Source: Candidatus Rifleibacteriota bacterium (GTDB taxonomy: Bacteria > Muiribacteriota > Ozemobacteria > Ozemobacterales > Ozemobacteraceae). Taken from it: DNA of 47,565 bases. Below the pieces are notes generated by a model. The model was given only the letters and a program-made list of their open reading frames with translations, made no database searches and was not told where the DNA came from. Of the stretch, positions 25,283 through 32,241 are shown piece by piece; the stretch's first letter is position 1; each line of letters begins with the position of its first letter. Where the stretch lies: the NCBI GenBank assembly GCA_012517355.1, contig JAAYVD010000043.1, positions 1 to 47,565 of the forward strand, given 5' to 3'. The position numbers and the translations under genes were made by a program.

Positions 25283-25374
25283 CAGAGGGGGCAGGAATCG
25301 GACCTGCCACGGACGGTGTTATCCGCCCGCTACTGGTTTTGAAGACCAGCTGGGACACCAGTCCCGTCCCCTCC
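25283..25374 (-). tRNA. selC: tRNA-Sec (anticodon TCA)
   Basis: 92 nt on the minus strand. The anticodon arm ctggtct-TCA-aaaccag gives anticodon TCA. The D arm is gggac-tggt-gtccc. The long variable arm gcgggcgg..ccgtccgt has eight base pairs including two G-T. The T arm is gcagg-tccgatt-cctgc. The discriminator is G, as is universal in tRNA-Sec. The acceptor GGAGGGG pairs with CCCCTCT (first pair G-T). That gives seven pairs and not the usual eight, unless TGGAGGGG/CCCCTCTG with two wobble pairs is counted. CCA is not encoded. It lies 34 bases ahead of selA. Confidence 0.95.
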
Positions 25375-25751
25375 AGGCAGCGGCCGACCGGCCGTGCACG
25401 CTGAGTCTACCCGGCCCGGCGGTGCAAGTCAACGGAACCATGCCTCCCCCAGGAATTCCCACTCAGCGCTCCCAGGCTCTTCTGATGGACAGAGATTTCC
25501 GCAAGTCTTGACCCACTCGGCAAGTCAGACCGGAACAGCCCGGAGAACCGCTTCAGCAGACATGGTGAGGATTGCTGCGCCTCCCCAGCCCCCCGAAGAA
25601 GCCAGACGGATGTGGCTGGGGAAGGCTTTCCGCCCCCGGCGCGGGAGGTCGGGACGGACCCCCGGGTCCGCCTGTCAGGGGAACCGCGGCCCCGCGGCGA
25701 GGCCACCCTCGCGCCGGTCGGTCGCCGGAGATCCCGGGAAGAGGCGGGTTC

Positions 25752-27011
25752 TCAGGGAAACAGCGCTTCGGGGGCGAGACCCGCCTCGCGCAGGACGTCG
25801 TCGTAGGCCGTGAGAGACGTCTCACGGCCGGTCTCCACGCCGGCCTCCGGGCGCGCACCGGTCCCGTGGCCGGCGGGCGCTTCCTCCATCAGGGCCAGGA
25901 TCCGGGCGGGGCCGGAGGCGGCCGGCGGCGGGGCTGGGGCGGGAGTGGGCGGGGGCTCCGGGACGGGGCCGCCGACGATGGCCCGCACCATGGCGGGGTC
26001 GACCGCGGGGTTCTGCCAGCCGGCCGGCGGGGCGTCGGCGGTGGGCACCCAGACGAAGTCGGGATGCTTCTTTCCCCCGAACCCTTTGTCCCAGGTGCCG
26101 CCGGTCACCTCGCCGGCGGCGTTCAGTTCGAGGGTGTAGCCGTAGGTCTTGACGAAGCCGGCGGTGCCGACGAAGTCGGCCTTCACGTCGTCGTTGGCCA
26201 GGTAGACCTTGGTGGTGACCGCGGCCCGGCCCCGGCGCGCGTCGGTGGTCCAGGTGGTCTCGAACGCGTAGACCGGGAAGTTCCAGACGGGGGAGCCGCC
26301 GTCGGTGTCGATCACGATCGGCACCTGGCGTTCCTTCACGTATTCGAGCAGCAGCCGGTGGAAATGGTGCGGCAGGATGTCGGGGTCGGCTTTCGCGCCG
26401 TACGAGCGGGTGCCGTAGAAGGTGTGGTAGCAGTCCATGTACTGCTCGGTCAGCAACCCCTTCTGGTCGGCCACCGTGAACTCCATGCCGTCGACGGTGC
26501 GGGGCGCGCGCGGTTCCGGTTCGAGCGCGGCGGCGGCCGACCAGCCGTTGCAGTGGCCGGCCCAGTCCTCTCCGCCGCGGTGGTGCTTCCGCTCCCAGGC
26601 GGCAGCGCCGGGGTTGCGGCCGGTGCGCTTCTCGACGAAGGTGTCATACTTGACCAGTACCTTGGCCAGCGGCGAGGCCCGCCAGGGCCACCACCAGCCC
26701 GACCAGGGTTGCGGCTTGATGATGCCGACCTCCCGGCCGGTCGCCGGCAGCGGGAACGACCACGAGGCCTGGGCGTGGGCCGCGGCCGGCACGACCAGCA
26801 GGAGCAAACCCAACAGCCACGGCCGGAGGGTTTGCCGGAGGCCGTCGTGGCCAGGGCCCCCGGCCGCGCCAGCCGCCGGGGGAATGGGGAAGGCGTCGGC
26901 GCGCAAGGGGAAGTCTTCCCGCCCGGTCGATGGCTGTTCCTGACGGGCGACGTCGGGAGTCGGATCCTGGTTGGCCGCCAGAGGCTGACCGGTGTAGTGG
27001 CGGCGGGTCAT
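25752..27011 (-). CDS. exported transglutaminase-elicitor-like protein
   Basis: 419 residues from ATG 27011 (ggaggt nearby). The signal core WLLGLLLLVVPAAAHAQ sits at about 65-81 behind an unusually long, Pro/Asp-rich n-region of about 60 residues. The mature domain has GEDWAGHCNGWSAAAALEPEP with probable catalytic Cys154. It continues with QKGLLTEQYMDCYHTFYGTRS, PHHFHRLLLEYVKERQVPIVIDTDGGSPVWNFPVYAF, and TWDKGFGGKKHPDFVW. This order (Cys in GHC-GW, then the DxxxGxxVWNxPxY block) is that of the TGase-elicitor family. A Pro/Ala linker and a short tail follow. Its ATG overlaps the stop of the upstream gene (27008-27011). Isopeptide-forming or thiol-protease activity outside the cell is plausible. 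Confidence 0.8.
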   Translation of the reverse strand: MTRRHYTGQPLAANQDPTPDVARQEQPSTGREDFPLRADAFPIPPAAGAAGGPGHDGLRQTLRPWLLGLLLLVVPAAAHAQASWSFPLPATGREVGIIKPQPWSGWWWPWRASPLAKVLVKYDTFVEKRTGRNPGAAAWERKHHRGGEDWAGHCNGWSAAAALEPEPRAPRTVDGMEFTVADQKGLLTEQYMDCYHTFYGTRSYGAKADPDILPHHFHRLLLEYVKERQVPIVIDTDGGSPVWNFPVYAFETTWTTDARRGRAAVTTKVYLANDDVKADFVGTAGFVKTYGYTLELNAAGEVTGGTWDKGFGGKKHPDFVWVPTADAPPAGWQNPAVDPAMVRAIVGGPVPEPPPTPAPAPPPAASGPARILALMEEAPAGHGTGARPEAGVETGRETSLTAYDDVLREAGLAPEALFP

Positions 27012-27781
27012 GGGCGACCTCCGCTGGGGGCCGGCTCGACCAGCCGGATTTCGGCCGTCCGGCCGGTCTGGATGACCGCCCAGGGCAGGCCGGGACGCCA
27101 CTCCTGCCGGATGGGTCCGTTGGGGCCGCCGTCGTCGAGATCGACGAGGAAGCCGTCGGCGGTGCGGCTCCAGGTCTGGGAGACGCGGTCGACGAAGGTG
27201 GTGGCCCCGGCCTGGCTGGCCTTCTCGCCGACCACGACGGTGGGCGCGGTTCCCCGCCTGGCGGCCCCGGGGCCCGGGGTTTCACAGAAGGGGAACAGGG
27301 GCAGTGCGTAGGGAATCATCGATTCCTCCGGGAACAGGGGCGTCAGCCGGCGCTGGTCGAACTCCCGGCGCTTGGCCGTCGCCTTCCCCCGCAGCGGGTA
27401 GACATCGACCACCCGCACCGGCCGCAGGTCGCGCCGGGCCAGCCACAGCACCGCCTGCACTTTCAGATCGGGTCGGCCCAGCGGCACGACGTGGAGCAGC
27501 AGGCAGTCCTCGCCCGCGACCTCCCCCGTCGATCGCACGTGGAACTGCCACCGGACCGGCGGCAGCCAGGCATCCTCGCCTTCGGCCAGGTTGCGGTAGC
27601 GGGCTTCGACGATCCAGCGGTCGCCCACCTGCCAGATGGGCTGGAAGCCCTCCCCCTCGGATGCGGTCGGGGTGGCCCCCCAAATGGTCGGGCAGGCCAG
27701 GACGAGGGCCAGGACGGGCAGCAGAAGCACCGTCGTGAACGACGACCAGGGGCCTTGGCCAGGGCGATGGAAGGTGGGCAA
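27008..27781 (-). CDS. exported partner protein of the transglutaminase-like gene
   Basis: 257 residues from a TTG at 27781, with gggag eight bases upstream; an in-frame GTG about 36 bases earlier is possible. The signal core is FTTVLLLPVLALVLACPTIWG. The Cys occurs without an ideal lipobox. The mature part is beta-rich (QVGDRWIVEARYRN, PVRWQFHVRSTGEVAGEDCLLLHVV, AVLWLARRDLRPVRVVDVYPLRG). No family is recognised. It overlaps the transglutaminase-like gene by four bases and is first in the pair, so the two proteins are probably made together. It may be a substrate-binding or inhibitory partner, but that is conjecture. Confidence 0.72.
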   Translation of the reverse strand: MPTFHRPGQGPWSSFTTVLLLPVLALVLACPTIWGATPTASEGEGFQPIWQVGDRWIVEARYRNLAEGEDAWLPPVRWQFHVRSTGEVAGEDCLLLHVVPLGRPDLKVQAVLWLARRDLRPVRVVDVYPLRGKATAKRREFDQRRLTPLFPEESMIPYALPLFPFCETPGPGAARRGTAPTVVVGEKASQAGATTFVDRVSQTWSRTADGFLVDLDDGGPNGPIRQEWRPGLPWAVIQTGRTAEIRLVEPAPSGGRP

Positions 27782-27921
27782 GCTCTTTTCTCCCGGGGAG
27801 GATTTTCCCCATGGTATCACATCCCCCCAGTTCTGCGCTGGTGGCTGACGGAGCCCGGGAACCACGATGAAGACCGGCGGTTTTGCCTCGAAATGGCGGC
27901 CAGCCATCCTGCGTCCACCGT

Positions 27922-27947
27922 AGGGGCGGACCCCCGTGTCCGCCCCT
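27922..27947. repeat. palindromic intergenic repeat
   Basis: aggggcggac and gtccgcccct form a perfect 10-bp stem with loop ccccgt. A related, less perfect copy (ggacggacccccgggtccgcc) is near 25655. Such GGGGCGGACCCC..GTCCGCCCC elements are common between genes in many bacteria. The surrounding 411-bp gap before the riboswitch shows no gene. Confidence 0.75.
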
Positions 27948-28192
27948 GCCGGGCTGTGCTGACAGGCTTTTCCGGAGCCATCGCGGATCTTGGGACCGGA
28001 CGGCGCAGGCACGACCGCCGCCCGGACCCCTTCCCAGGGGTGGCCTGCCGAACACTCCGCGTCCGGCAGGCGCACTGCACGCCGCGCTGGCCGCCCAGGT
28101 CGTGTGTCTCTGCTGACCGTGCGGGTTCCAACCTTGCGGTTGCCCGGTTTCAACGGTGGTTGATCCGGGAAGTTTCTGGTATCAAGAATGGC

Positions 28193-28246
28193 AAGAGGGG
28201 GATGGAGTCCCCCGATAATCGCTTCCATAGCTGATGACTCCTACCG
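28193..28246 (+). ncRNA. fluoride riboswitch (crcB motif), plus strand
   Basis: The conserved core is present in order: stem ggggg (28197-28201), loop ATGGAGT, stem ccccc (28209-28213), GATAATCGC, a short loop, then GCTGATGACTCCTAC (28230-28244). GGAGT in the first loop can pair with ACTCC in the 3' segment, forming the pseudoknot that closes around fluoride. A weak promoter (ttgatc, 18 bases, aagaat at 28184-28189) would start transcription just before it. The 3' conserved segment is also the 5' arm of the adjoining terminator, so fluoride binding should allow read-through. Confidence 0.93.
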
Positions 28247-28282
28247 GTCGGTTGTCCGGAACCGACCGGTAGGAGTTTTTTT
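28237..28282 (+). terminator. intrinsic terminator forming the expression platform of the plus-strand fluoride riboswitch
   Basis: actcctaccggtcggtt pairs perfectly with aaccgaccggtaggagt (17 bp) around loop gtccgg, followed by seven T (28276-28282). The first arm reuses the ACTCCTAC of the aptamer, so hairpin and pseudoknot are mutually exclusive. No fluoride gives termination; fluoride gives expression of the downstream gene. Confidence 0.93.
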
Positions 28283-28402
28283 GCGGCTCGGAGCGGGGGG
28301 GCGGTGAGCCTCGCCAGGGCCCACCGCCCGGCCCCGCCCGTCGCAGGGCTCGATCGGACGGATGGCCATGAATGTGCGGTAGGAGCTTCGCAGGTGGAGA
28401 CG

Positions 28403-28630
28403 ATGACGCGGGAGGGATGGTGGGCTGTCGTTGGAATCTCGCTGGTGTTCGGAGCCCTGGCCGGGGGGTGTGCCTTCCTCATTTCCTACCAGGAATACGA
28501 ACACCCCTTCCCCGACCCGCGAAGGGTCTGGTGGGCGTCGATGGAAACGGGAATCGTGGCTTTTCTCTTTTTCGGGATACTGTCGACCCTGATTTTCCTG
28601 TGGTTCCCTGTATGGCTCAAACCGCTTTGA
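28403..28630 (+). CDS. 75-residue two-helix membrane protein under fluoride control
   Basis: ATG at 28403 follows aggtggag by about five bases. Two strong membrane segments are VVGISLVFGALAGGCAFLIS (about 8-28) and GIVAFLFFGILSTLIFLWFP (about 48-68). They are joined by a charged loop (YQEYEHPFPDPRRVWWASMET). It is not CrcB/Fluc (which has four segments and the GxLTTFSTF block) and not CLC-F. It is the first gene after the plus-strand fluoride riboswitch and terminator, so fluoride induction is expected. I know of no named family. A fluoride-tolerance role is inferred from the riboswitch alone. A longer frame upstream lacks a binding site. Confidence 0.72.
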   Translation: MTREGWWAVVGISLVFGALAGGCAFLISYQEYEHPFPDPRRVWWASMETGIVAFLFFGILSTLIFLWFPVWLKPL

Positions 28631-28701
28631 GGCGGGCCTCACCGCTTCTTGAACCGGCGGGGAACGGGTGACCGCCCGGGAACCCCGCAAGGAGGCTGAA
28701 C

Positions 28702-28857
28702 ATGAACCGGAAGTCAGAACATTCAGAGACGCCGATGCCGGGGAGCGATGAACCGGCCGGCACCGGCGGTGAAGATGATGTCGGACTGGAATTTCCCTCC
28801 CAGGTCCAGCGCAAAATGGAAGACCCGCAACGCCGGTTCGGAGCTGTCAGGGGCTAG
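28702..28857 (+). CDS. 51-codon ORF antisense to the truncated usp gene, doubtful
   Basis: ATG at 28702 has an excellent site (aaggagg, about six bases upstream) and encodes a hydrophilic peptide (MNRKSEHSETPMPGSDEP..EFPSQVQRKMEDPQRRF). It lies 71 bases after the 75-residue membrane protein and could be the second fluoride-induced gene. However, it overlaps almost exactly, antisense, the universal stress protein fragment at 28723-28878, whose sequence is clearly homologous to a known family. The ORF may be a by-product. Confidence 0.3.
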   Translation: MNRKSEHSETPMPGSDEPAGTGGEDDVGLEFPSQVQRKMEDPQRRFGAVRG

Positions 28858-28878
28858 CAGGATTTTTTGCAGGGACAT
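28723..28878 (-). pseudogene. truncated universal stress protein (UspA N-terminus)
   Basis: 51 codons from ATG 28878, which has gaggagg upstream. It reads MSLQKILLAPDSSEPALRVF, then HFALDLGGKFQSDIIFTAGA, and stops ten codons later. This is the first beta strand, the DxSE loop and first helix, and the second strand of a Usp domain, which normally runs about 140 residues with a GxxGxxxxx-GS ATP loop near the end. That loop is absent. It is the last gene of the minus-strand fluoride operon, 46 bases after the CBS gene. Universal stress proteins are frequent in fluoride-riboswitch operons. Most likely it is a 3'-deleted copy. Confidence 0.7.
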
Positions 28879-28924
28879 GGTGTCCTCCTCTTCCCGACAT
28901 CAGGAATGTGCCCCAAGGGGCCGA

Positions 28925-30208
28925 TCAGGCGTCTTGGCGCACGGCGACCCGCAACAGCGAATCGCGACTGATCAGGCCTTTGAATTTTCCCGCCGCATCG
29001 ACCACCGGGAGTCTTTTCAGAAAGTGCTTCCTCATGAGCCGGATGGCCTCGTTGATTTCCAGATCCTCTCCAATCGTGATCAAGTCAGACTTCATCAGGT
29101 CGGCGGCCGTCTTCTTTCCGGATCGTTCCAGGATTTCGCGATACTCGCGGCCGACCTGGAGAAAGGACAGCCGGCTGGCCAGAAAGGCCCAGAGGCCCGG
29201 TTTCTGGTCGGAAAAGGCTCCCAGGAGATCCTTGTCCGAAACGAGGCCGAGGAACCGGCCATCCTTGTCGGTCACGGGAATCCGTTGCAGGTTCTCGTTC
29301 ACCATGAGTCGCAGGACCTCCCCCAACGGACAATCGGGAAGGACCGTGGCCTGATCGCGGGTCATGATGTCCTTGACCTGGCACAGCCCCGTCACTTTGA
29401 CATTCCGTTCGGCAAGATGCCTCCAATTGGGCGATTCCCGGGCAATCGTCCGGAAGATGTCGGACCGGGCCAGGATGCCGGACAGGCGGCCGTCGTCATC
29501 CAGGATGGGAATCCTCTTCAGATTCCTGGCCAGCATGAGGTCGACCGCGGTCAGCAGGTTCTCGTCCGCTTTCAGGCAGGTCACGGGCTGCGTCATGACC
29601 TCCCGGACCTGGCGATTGGCCAGGGTCTGGTAGTATTCTTCCAACTCCCTGGCTTGGAATTCCGCCAGCAGGCCAAGGCGCAATGGCAGATCCGCCTTCT
29701 TTTTCAAATCACCCTGGGTGATGATGCCCACCGGTTTTTTTGCATGGTCCACCACCGGCAGCCCATTGAATTTCTCCGACAGGAGGAGCTTCACCGCCTC
29801 GGCCAGGGGGTCGGTGGAATGGATGAACCGCGGATTCGGGGTCATGGCATCGCGGATGCGGAGATGCTTCGGGAGAATGGCCTTCTTCGTCCGGTGGGCG
29901 ACCACCGGCAGGTTATCCACGGCCACCACCCCTTCTTCCACCATGGCCTCGATTTCGGGCAGGACGAAGGGCATCTCCGCCGCCGGCAGGACGATGTCGA
30001 TTTGCAGGGGGCGGTTGAAGCTCAAGACCTCGATGGTCGGAAGGCAAAGATCGCCGTTTTCAAAGGAACCCGCCATGCCGGAAAAAACCGAGCAGCGGGC
30101 CGCGATCTTCAGCTCACCCACGAATTGGACGATCGCTTTCCACAGCGAAAGGCCGCCGAACCTGGCATCTTCAGTCGTGTAGATCCGAATCAACCGGTAT
30201 TTCAACAC
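28925..30208 (-). CDS. DUF190-CBS domain protein of the fluoride operon
   Basis: 427 residues from GTG 30208, with aaggggag upstream. Residues 1-105 are a DUF190 domain (KYRLIRIYTTEDARFGGLSLWKAIV..LPTIEVLSFNRPLQIDIV). The rest holds four CBS motifs starting near 116 (RDAMTPNPRFIHSTDPL), 197 (REVMTQPVTCLKADENL), 277 (KDIMTRDQATVLPDCPL) and 367 (ADLMKSDLITIGEDLEI). CBS pairs bind adenosine nucleotides and gate partner proteins. DUF190 genes are regular neighbours of crcB. It starts 13 bases after the crcB stop and is probably a regulatory partner of the channel or antiporter. Confidence 0.92.
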   Translation of the reverse strand: MLKYRLIRIYTTEDARFGGLSLWKAIVQFVGELKIAARCSVFSGMAGSFENGDLCLPTIEVLSFNRPLQIDIVLPAAEMPFVLPEIEAMVEEGVVAVDNLPVVAHRTKKAILPKHLRIRDAMTPNPRFIHSTDPLAEAVKLLLSEKFNGLPVVDHAKKPVGIITQGDLKKKADLPLRLGLLAEFQARELEEYYQTLANRQVREVMTQPVTCLKADENLLTAVDLMLARNLKRIPILDDDGRLSGILARSDIFRTIARESPNWRHLAERNVKVTGLCQVKDIMTRDQATVLPDCPLGEVLRLMVNENLQRIPVTDKDGRFLGLVSDKDLLGAFSDQKPGLWAFLASRLSFLQVGREYREILERSGKKTAADLMKSDLITIGEDLEINEAIRLMRKHFLKRLPVVDAAGKFKGLISRDSLLRVAVRQDA

Positions 30209-30221
30209 CGCCCTCTCCCCT

Positions 30222-30596
30222 TCACCAGAACTTTCCTACCCTCCAACCCAGCAGGACCAGGAACAATCCAACCAGATTGTTCAATACCAGATTGGCGAAG
30301 GCCAGCCGGAATGCCCCGGTCCTGGCCGCGGCCACGGTTTCCAGCGCATACGTGGAGAACGTCGTCAGGGCCCCCAGGAACCCGGTGACGAAAAACAGGC
30401 GGGCGGCCGGGCCAACGACCAGATGGCGTTCGGCCAGAGAGAGGGCCAGACCGATCAGGAAGCTCCCGGAAAGGTTGACGATCAGGGTGCCCCAGGGAAA
30501 ATTGGTGCCGAACAGGCTGACCGCCAACAGGGAAATGCCGTACCGGCTCAAGGCGCCGAGACTTCCGCCGACCATGACGAGAATGGCCTGGGTCAT
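30222..30596 (-). CDS. crcB: fluoride channel CrcB/Fluc
   Basis: 124 residues with four membrane segments. Family landmarks are GGSLGALSRYGIS (10-22), GTLIVNLSGSFLIGL with the polar-track Asn, and GFLGALTTFSTYALET with the Phe-box/TTFST signature. Fluc proteins are dual-topology dimers that export fluoride. The ATG overlaps the antiporter stop (ATGA at 30593-30596), so the two are translated together. It is the second gene after the minus-strand fluoride riboswitch. Confidence 0.97.
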   Translation of the reverse strand: MTQAILVMVGGSLGALSRYGISLLAVSLFGTNFPWGTLIVNLSGSFLIGLALSLAERHLVVGPAARLFFVTGFLGALTTFSTYALETVAAARTGAFRLAFANLVLNNLVGLFLVLLGWRVGKFW

Positions 30597-31810
30597 TTGG
30601 CCGGATCGGGGTTCTGCGCGGGCGACTCGGGAGGAATGGGGAGCACCGGGGCTTCCGGATTCTCGCGCAGTAAATGGCCCGGCAGGAAGAAGGCGTTGGC
30701 GACCAGGGTCGGGAGGACGGCGCTGCCGACCACCGCCGCCACCAGGTAGGAATACTGCGGGGTGTTGATGATGCCATGGGTCAGGCCGAACAAGGCGGAG
30801 ATGCTGCCAAAGGTCAACCCCGTCGACATCAGCAGCGTGGTATACATGCCCTCGCCCCGGGAGTTGTCAAAACGCTGGGTGGCCGGGTACACCGCCAGGG
30901 TCTTGGATGCGATCTTGATGAGAAACAACCATACCAGGGGCGCAGGAGCTGCCACCAGCGCGGGAATGGAGACCAATGAGCCGGCCCGGATGAAGTAGAA
31001 CGGGGTCAGCAGGCCGAACGTCAAGGTTCGCAGGCGGCGGATGAGGACATGGTCCTTGCCGACCGTTCCGGCCAGCATCATGCCGATGAGATAGGCGGGC
31101 AGGACGGCTTCGCTGTCGGCCCAGACCGCCAGGCCGCCGAACCCGAACAGGATCAGCAGGAGGAACTTGGCCTCGAGTTCCGAGGGTCTTCCCCCGAAGC
31201 GGATGAAAAATCGTGGTGTCACCCAGGGGAGAACCAGGAAGCCCAGGAACACCACGCCCAGGAAGACGACCATCCGGTACGAGAAGGGGGCGAAAATGAA
31301 CCCCAGCGCGAGAACCGTCCCCAGGTCGGTGACGAAGCAGGCGGCCAGGAGGGTTTTCCCGAATTCGGTCTGGTTGAGGCCGAACTCGAGCATGACCGCA
31401 TAGACGACCGCGACCGAGGTGGTCGACAGGGCCACCCCGGCCAGCCAGCTGGCTTCGCTCGACCACTGGAGCCAATAGTACGCCCCGGCGGTGCACAGCA
31501 GGAACGGGCTCAGGAAGCTGACGAAGCCCACGACCGTGGCCTCTTTCCAGTTGGCCCGGAAGATCCGGGGATCCAGTTCCGCTCCGGCCAGGAAGGTCAG
31601 GAGGATGGCACCGGTTCCTGATAGGAATTTGATCCAGGAGATGTCGGCGGTCAGGAGAGCGCTGCCGAACAAAGCCCCCATGAACAATTGGGCCACGGTG
31701 CCGACGACGATTTCCGAAAGGGCCGTGGCGATGCCCAGGCCGATGGAAAGGAGCGTGGCCAGGAGGGCCAAGCCCAGCCAGAGGGTTGCGAGAAACCAGG
31801 TTTCGGCCAT
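30593..31810 (-). CDS. CPA2-type cation/proton antiporter of the fluoride operon
   Basis: 405 residues from ATG 31810 (gggaggt upstream), with about 11-12 membrane segments. Diagnostic stretches are LTFLAGAELDPRIF (the GxELD-type loop), AGVALSTTSVAVVYAVM, AACFVTDLGTVLALGF (the TDLG motif with the conserved Asp of the ion site), and PAYLIGMMLAGTV. There is no C-terminal NAD-binding domain, so it is a short KefB/NapA-like form. CPA antiporters are known members of fluoride-riboswitch operons, presumably restoring pH or cation balance when HF enters. It is the first gene after the minus-strand riboswitch and is coupled to crcB. Confidence 0.93.
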   Translation of the reverse strand: MAETWFLATLWLGLALLATLLSIGLGIATALSEIVVGTVAQLFMGALFGSALLTADISWIKFLSGTGAILLTFLAGAELDPRIFRANWKEATVVGFVSFLSPFLLCTAGAYYWLQWSSEASWLAGVALSTTSVAVVYAVMLEFGLNQTEFGKTLLAACFVTDLGTVLALGFIFAPFSYRMVVFLGVVFLGFLVLPWVTPRFFIRFGGRPSELEAKFLLLILFGFGGLAVWADSEAVLPAYLIGMMLAGTVGKDHVLIRRLRTLTFGLLTPFYFIRAGSLVSIPALVAAPAPLVWLFLIKIASKTLAVYPATQRFDNSRGEGMYTTLLMSTGLTFGSISALFGLTHGIINTPQYSYLVAAVVGSAVLPTLVANAFFLPGHLLRENPEAPVLPIPPESPAQNPDPAK

Positions 31811-31984
31811 GCGGGTTTCTACCTCCCGGGATGTCTGACAGAAGCCTGGTGGCATGGTGACGATCCGGAGGGGATCACCAGCCAGCGGGATACGACAAGC
31901 GGATTCACAGGCAAAGGCCCTTGGGGTGTGGGGTTCGGAATACAGGCAGGAAGGGGAGCCAGGACCAGGAGAACCTTCTCAGGG

Positions 31985-32015
31985 AAAAACCAACCCACCG
32001 GGCATGTCACCCGGT
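31985..32015 (-). terminator. possible attenuator between fluoride riboswitch 2 and the antiporter gene
   Basis: On the minus strand, accggg (32015-32010) and cccggt (32002-31997) make a 6-bp stem with a 7-base loop, followed by gggttgg and TTTTT (31989-31985). It lies about 50 bases after the aptamer and 175 before the ATG. It is weaker than the terminator of riboswitch 1 and does not share sequence with the aptamer, so its regulatory use is uncertain. Confidence 0.4.
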
Positions 32016-32066
32016 TGCCAACAGATTCCATCGGTTCCCCCCCTTGCATGACATGGCTGGCTACCA

Positions 32067-32118
32067 GTAGGAGTCATCAGCCAGGTCGGCGCTTCAAGGG
32101 GGGGACTCCATCCCCTAC
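32067..32118 (-). ncRNA. fluoride riboswitch (crcB motif), minus strand
   Basis: Reads on the minus strand GTAGGGG-ATGGAGT-CCCCC (32119-32100 region), a variable GCGCC arm, then GGCTGATGACTCCTAC ending at 32067. All conserved blocks of the crcB motif are present and GGAGT can pair with ACTCC. It starts within a few bases of the predicted transcription start of the adjacent promoter. It precedes the antiporter-crcB-DUF190/CBS-usp operon by about 260 bases of leader. Confidence 0.94.
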
Positions 32119-32126
32119 GTCGGAAA

Positions 32127-32155
32127 AACATAGCACAAACCTCCAGGTTTGCCAA
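32127..32155 (-). promoter_or_regulatory. promoter of the fluoride operon with an internal palindrome
   Basis: Minus strand: -35 TTGGCA (32155-32150), 17-base spacer, -10 TATGTT (32132-32127). The spacer is largely the inverted repeat AAACCT-gg-AGGTTT (32150-32137), a good operator candidate, so a protein may regulate initiation in addition to the riboswitch. Confidence 0.75.
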
Positions 32156-32241
32156 GATCGCACGGGACGCAGCGATGACAGGTATGGGCTCCTCGTGGCC
32201 GCCTGGCGGGCATCCGGGGTGGAGAAGGGGGGGGGGCGGGA

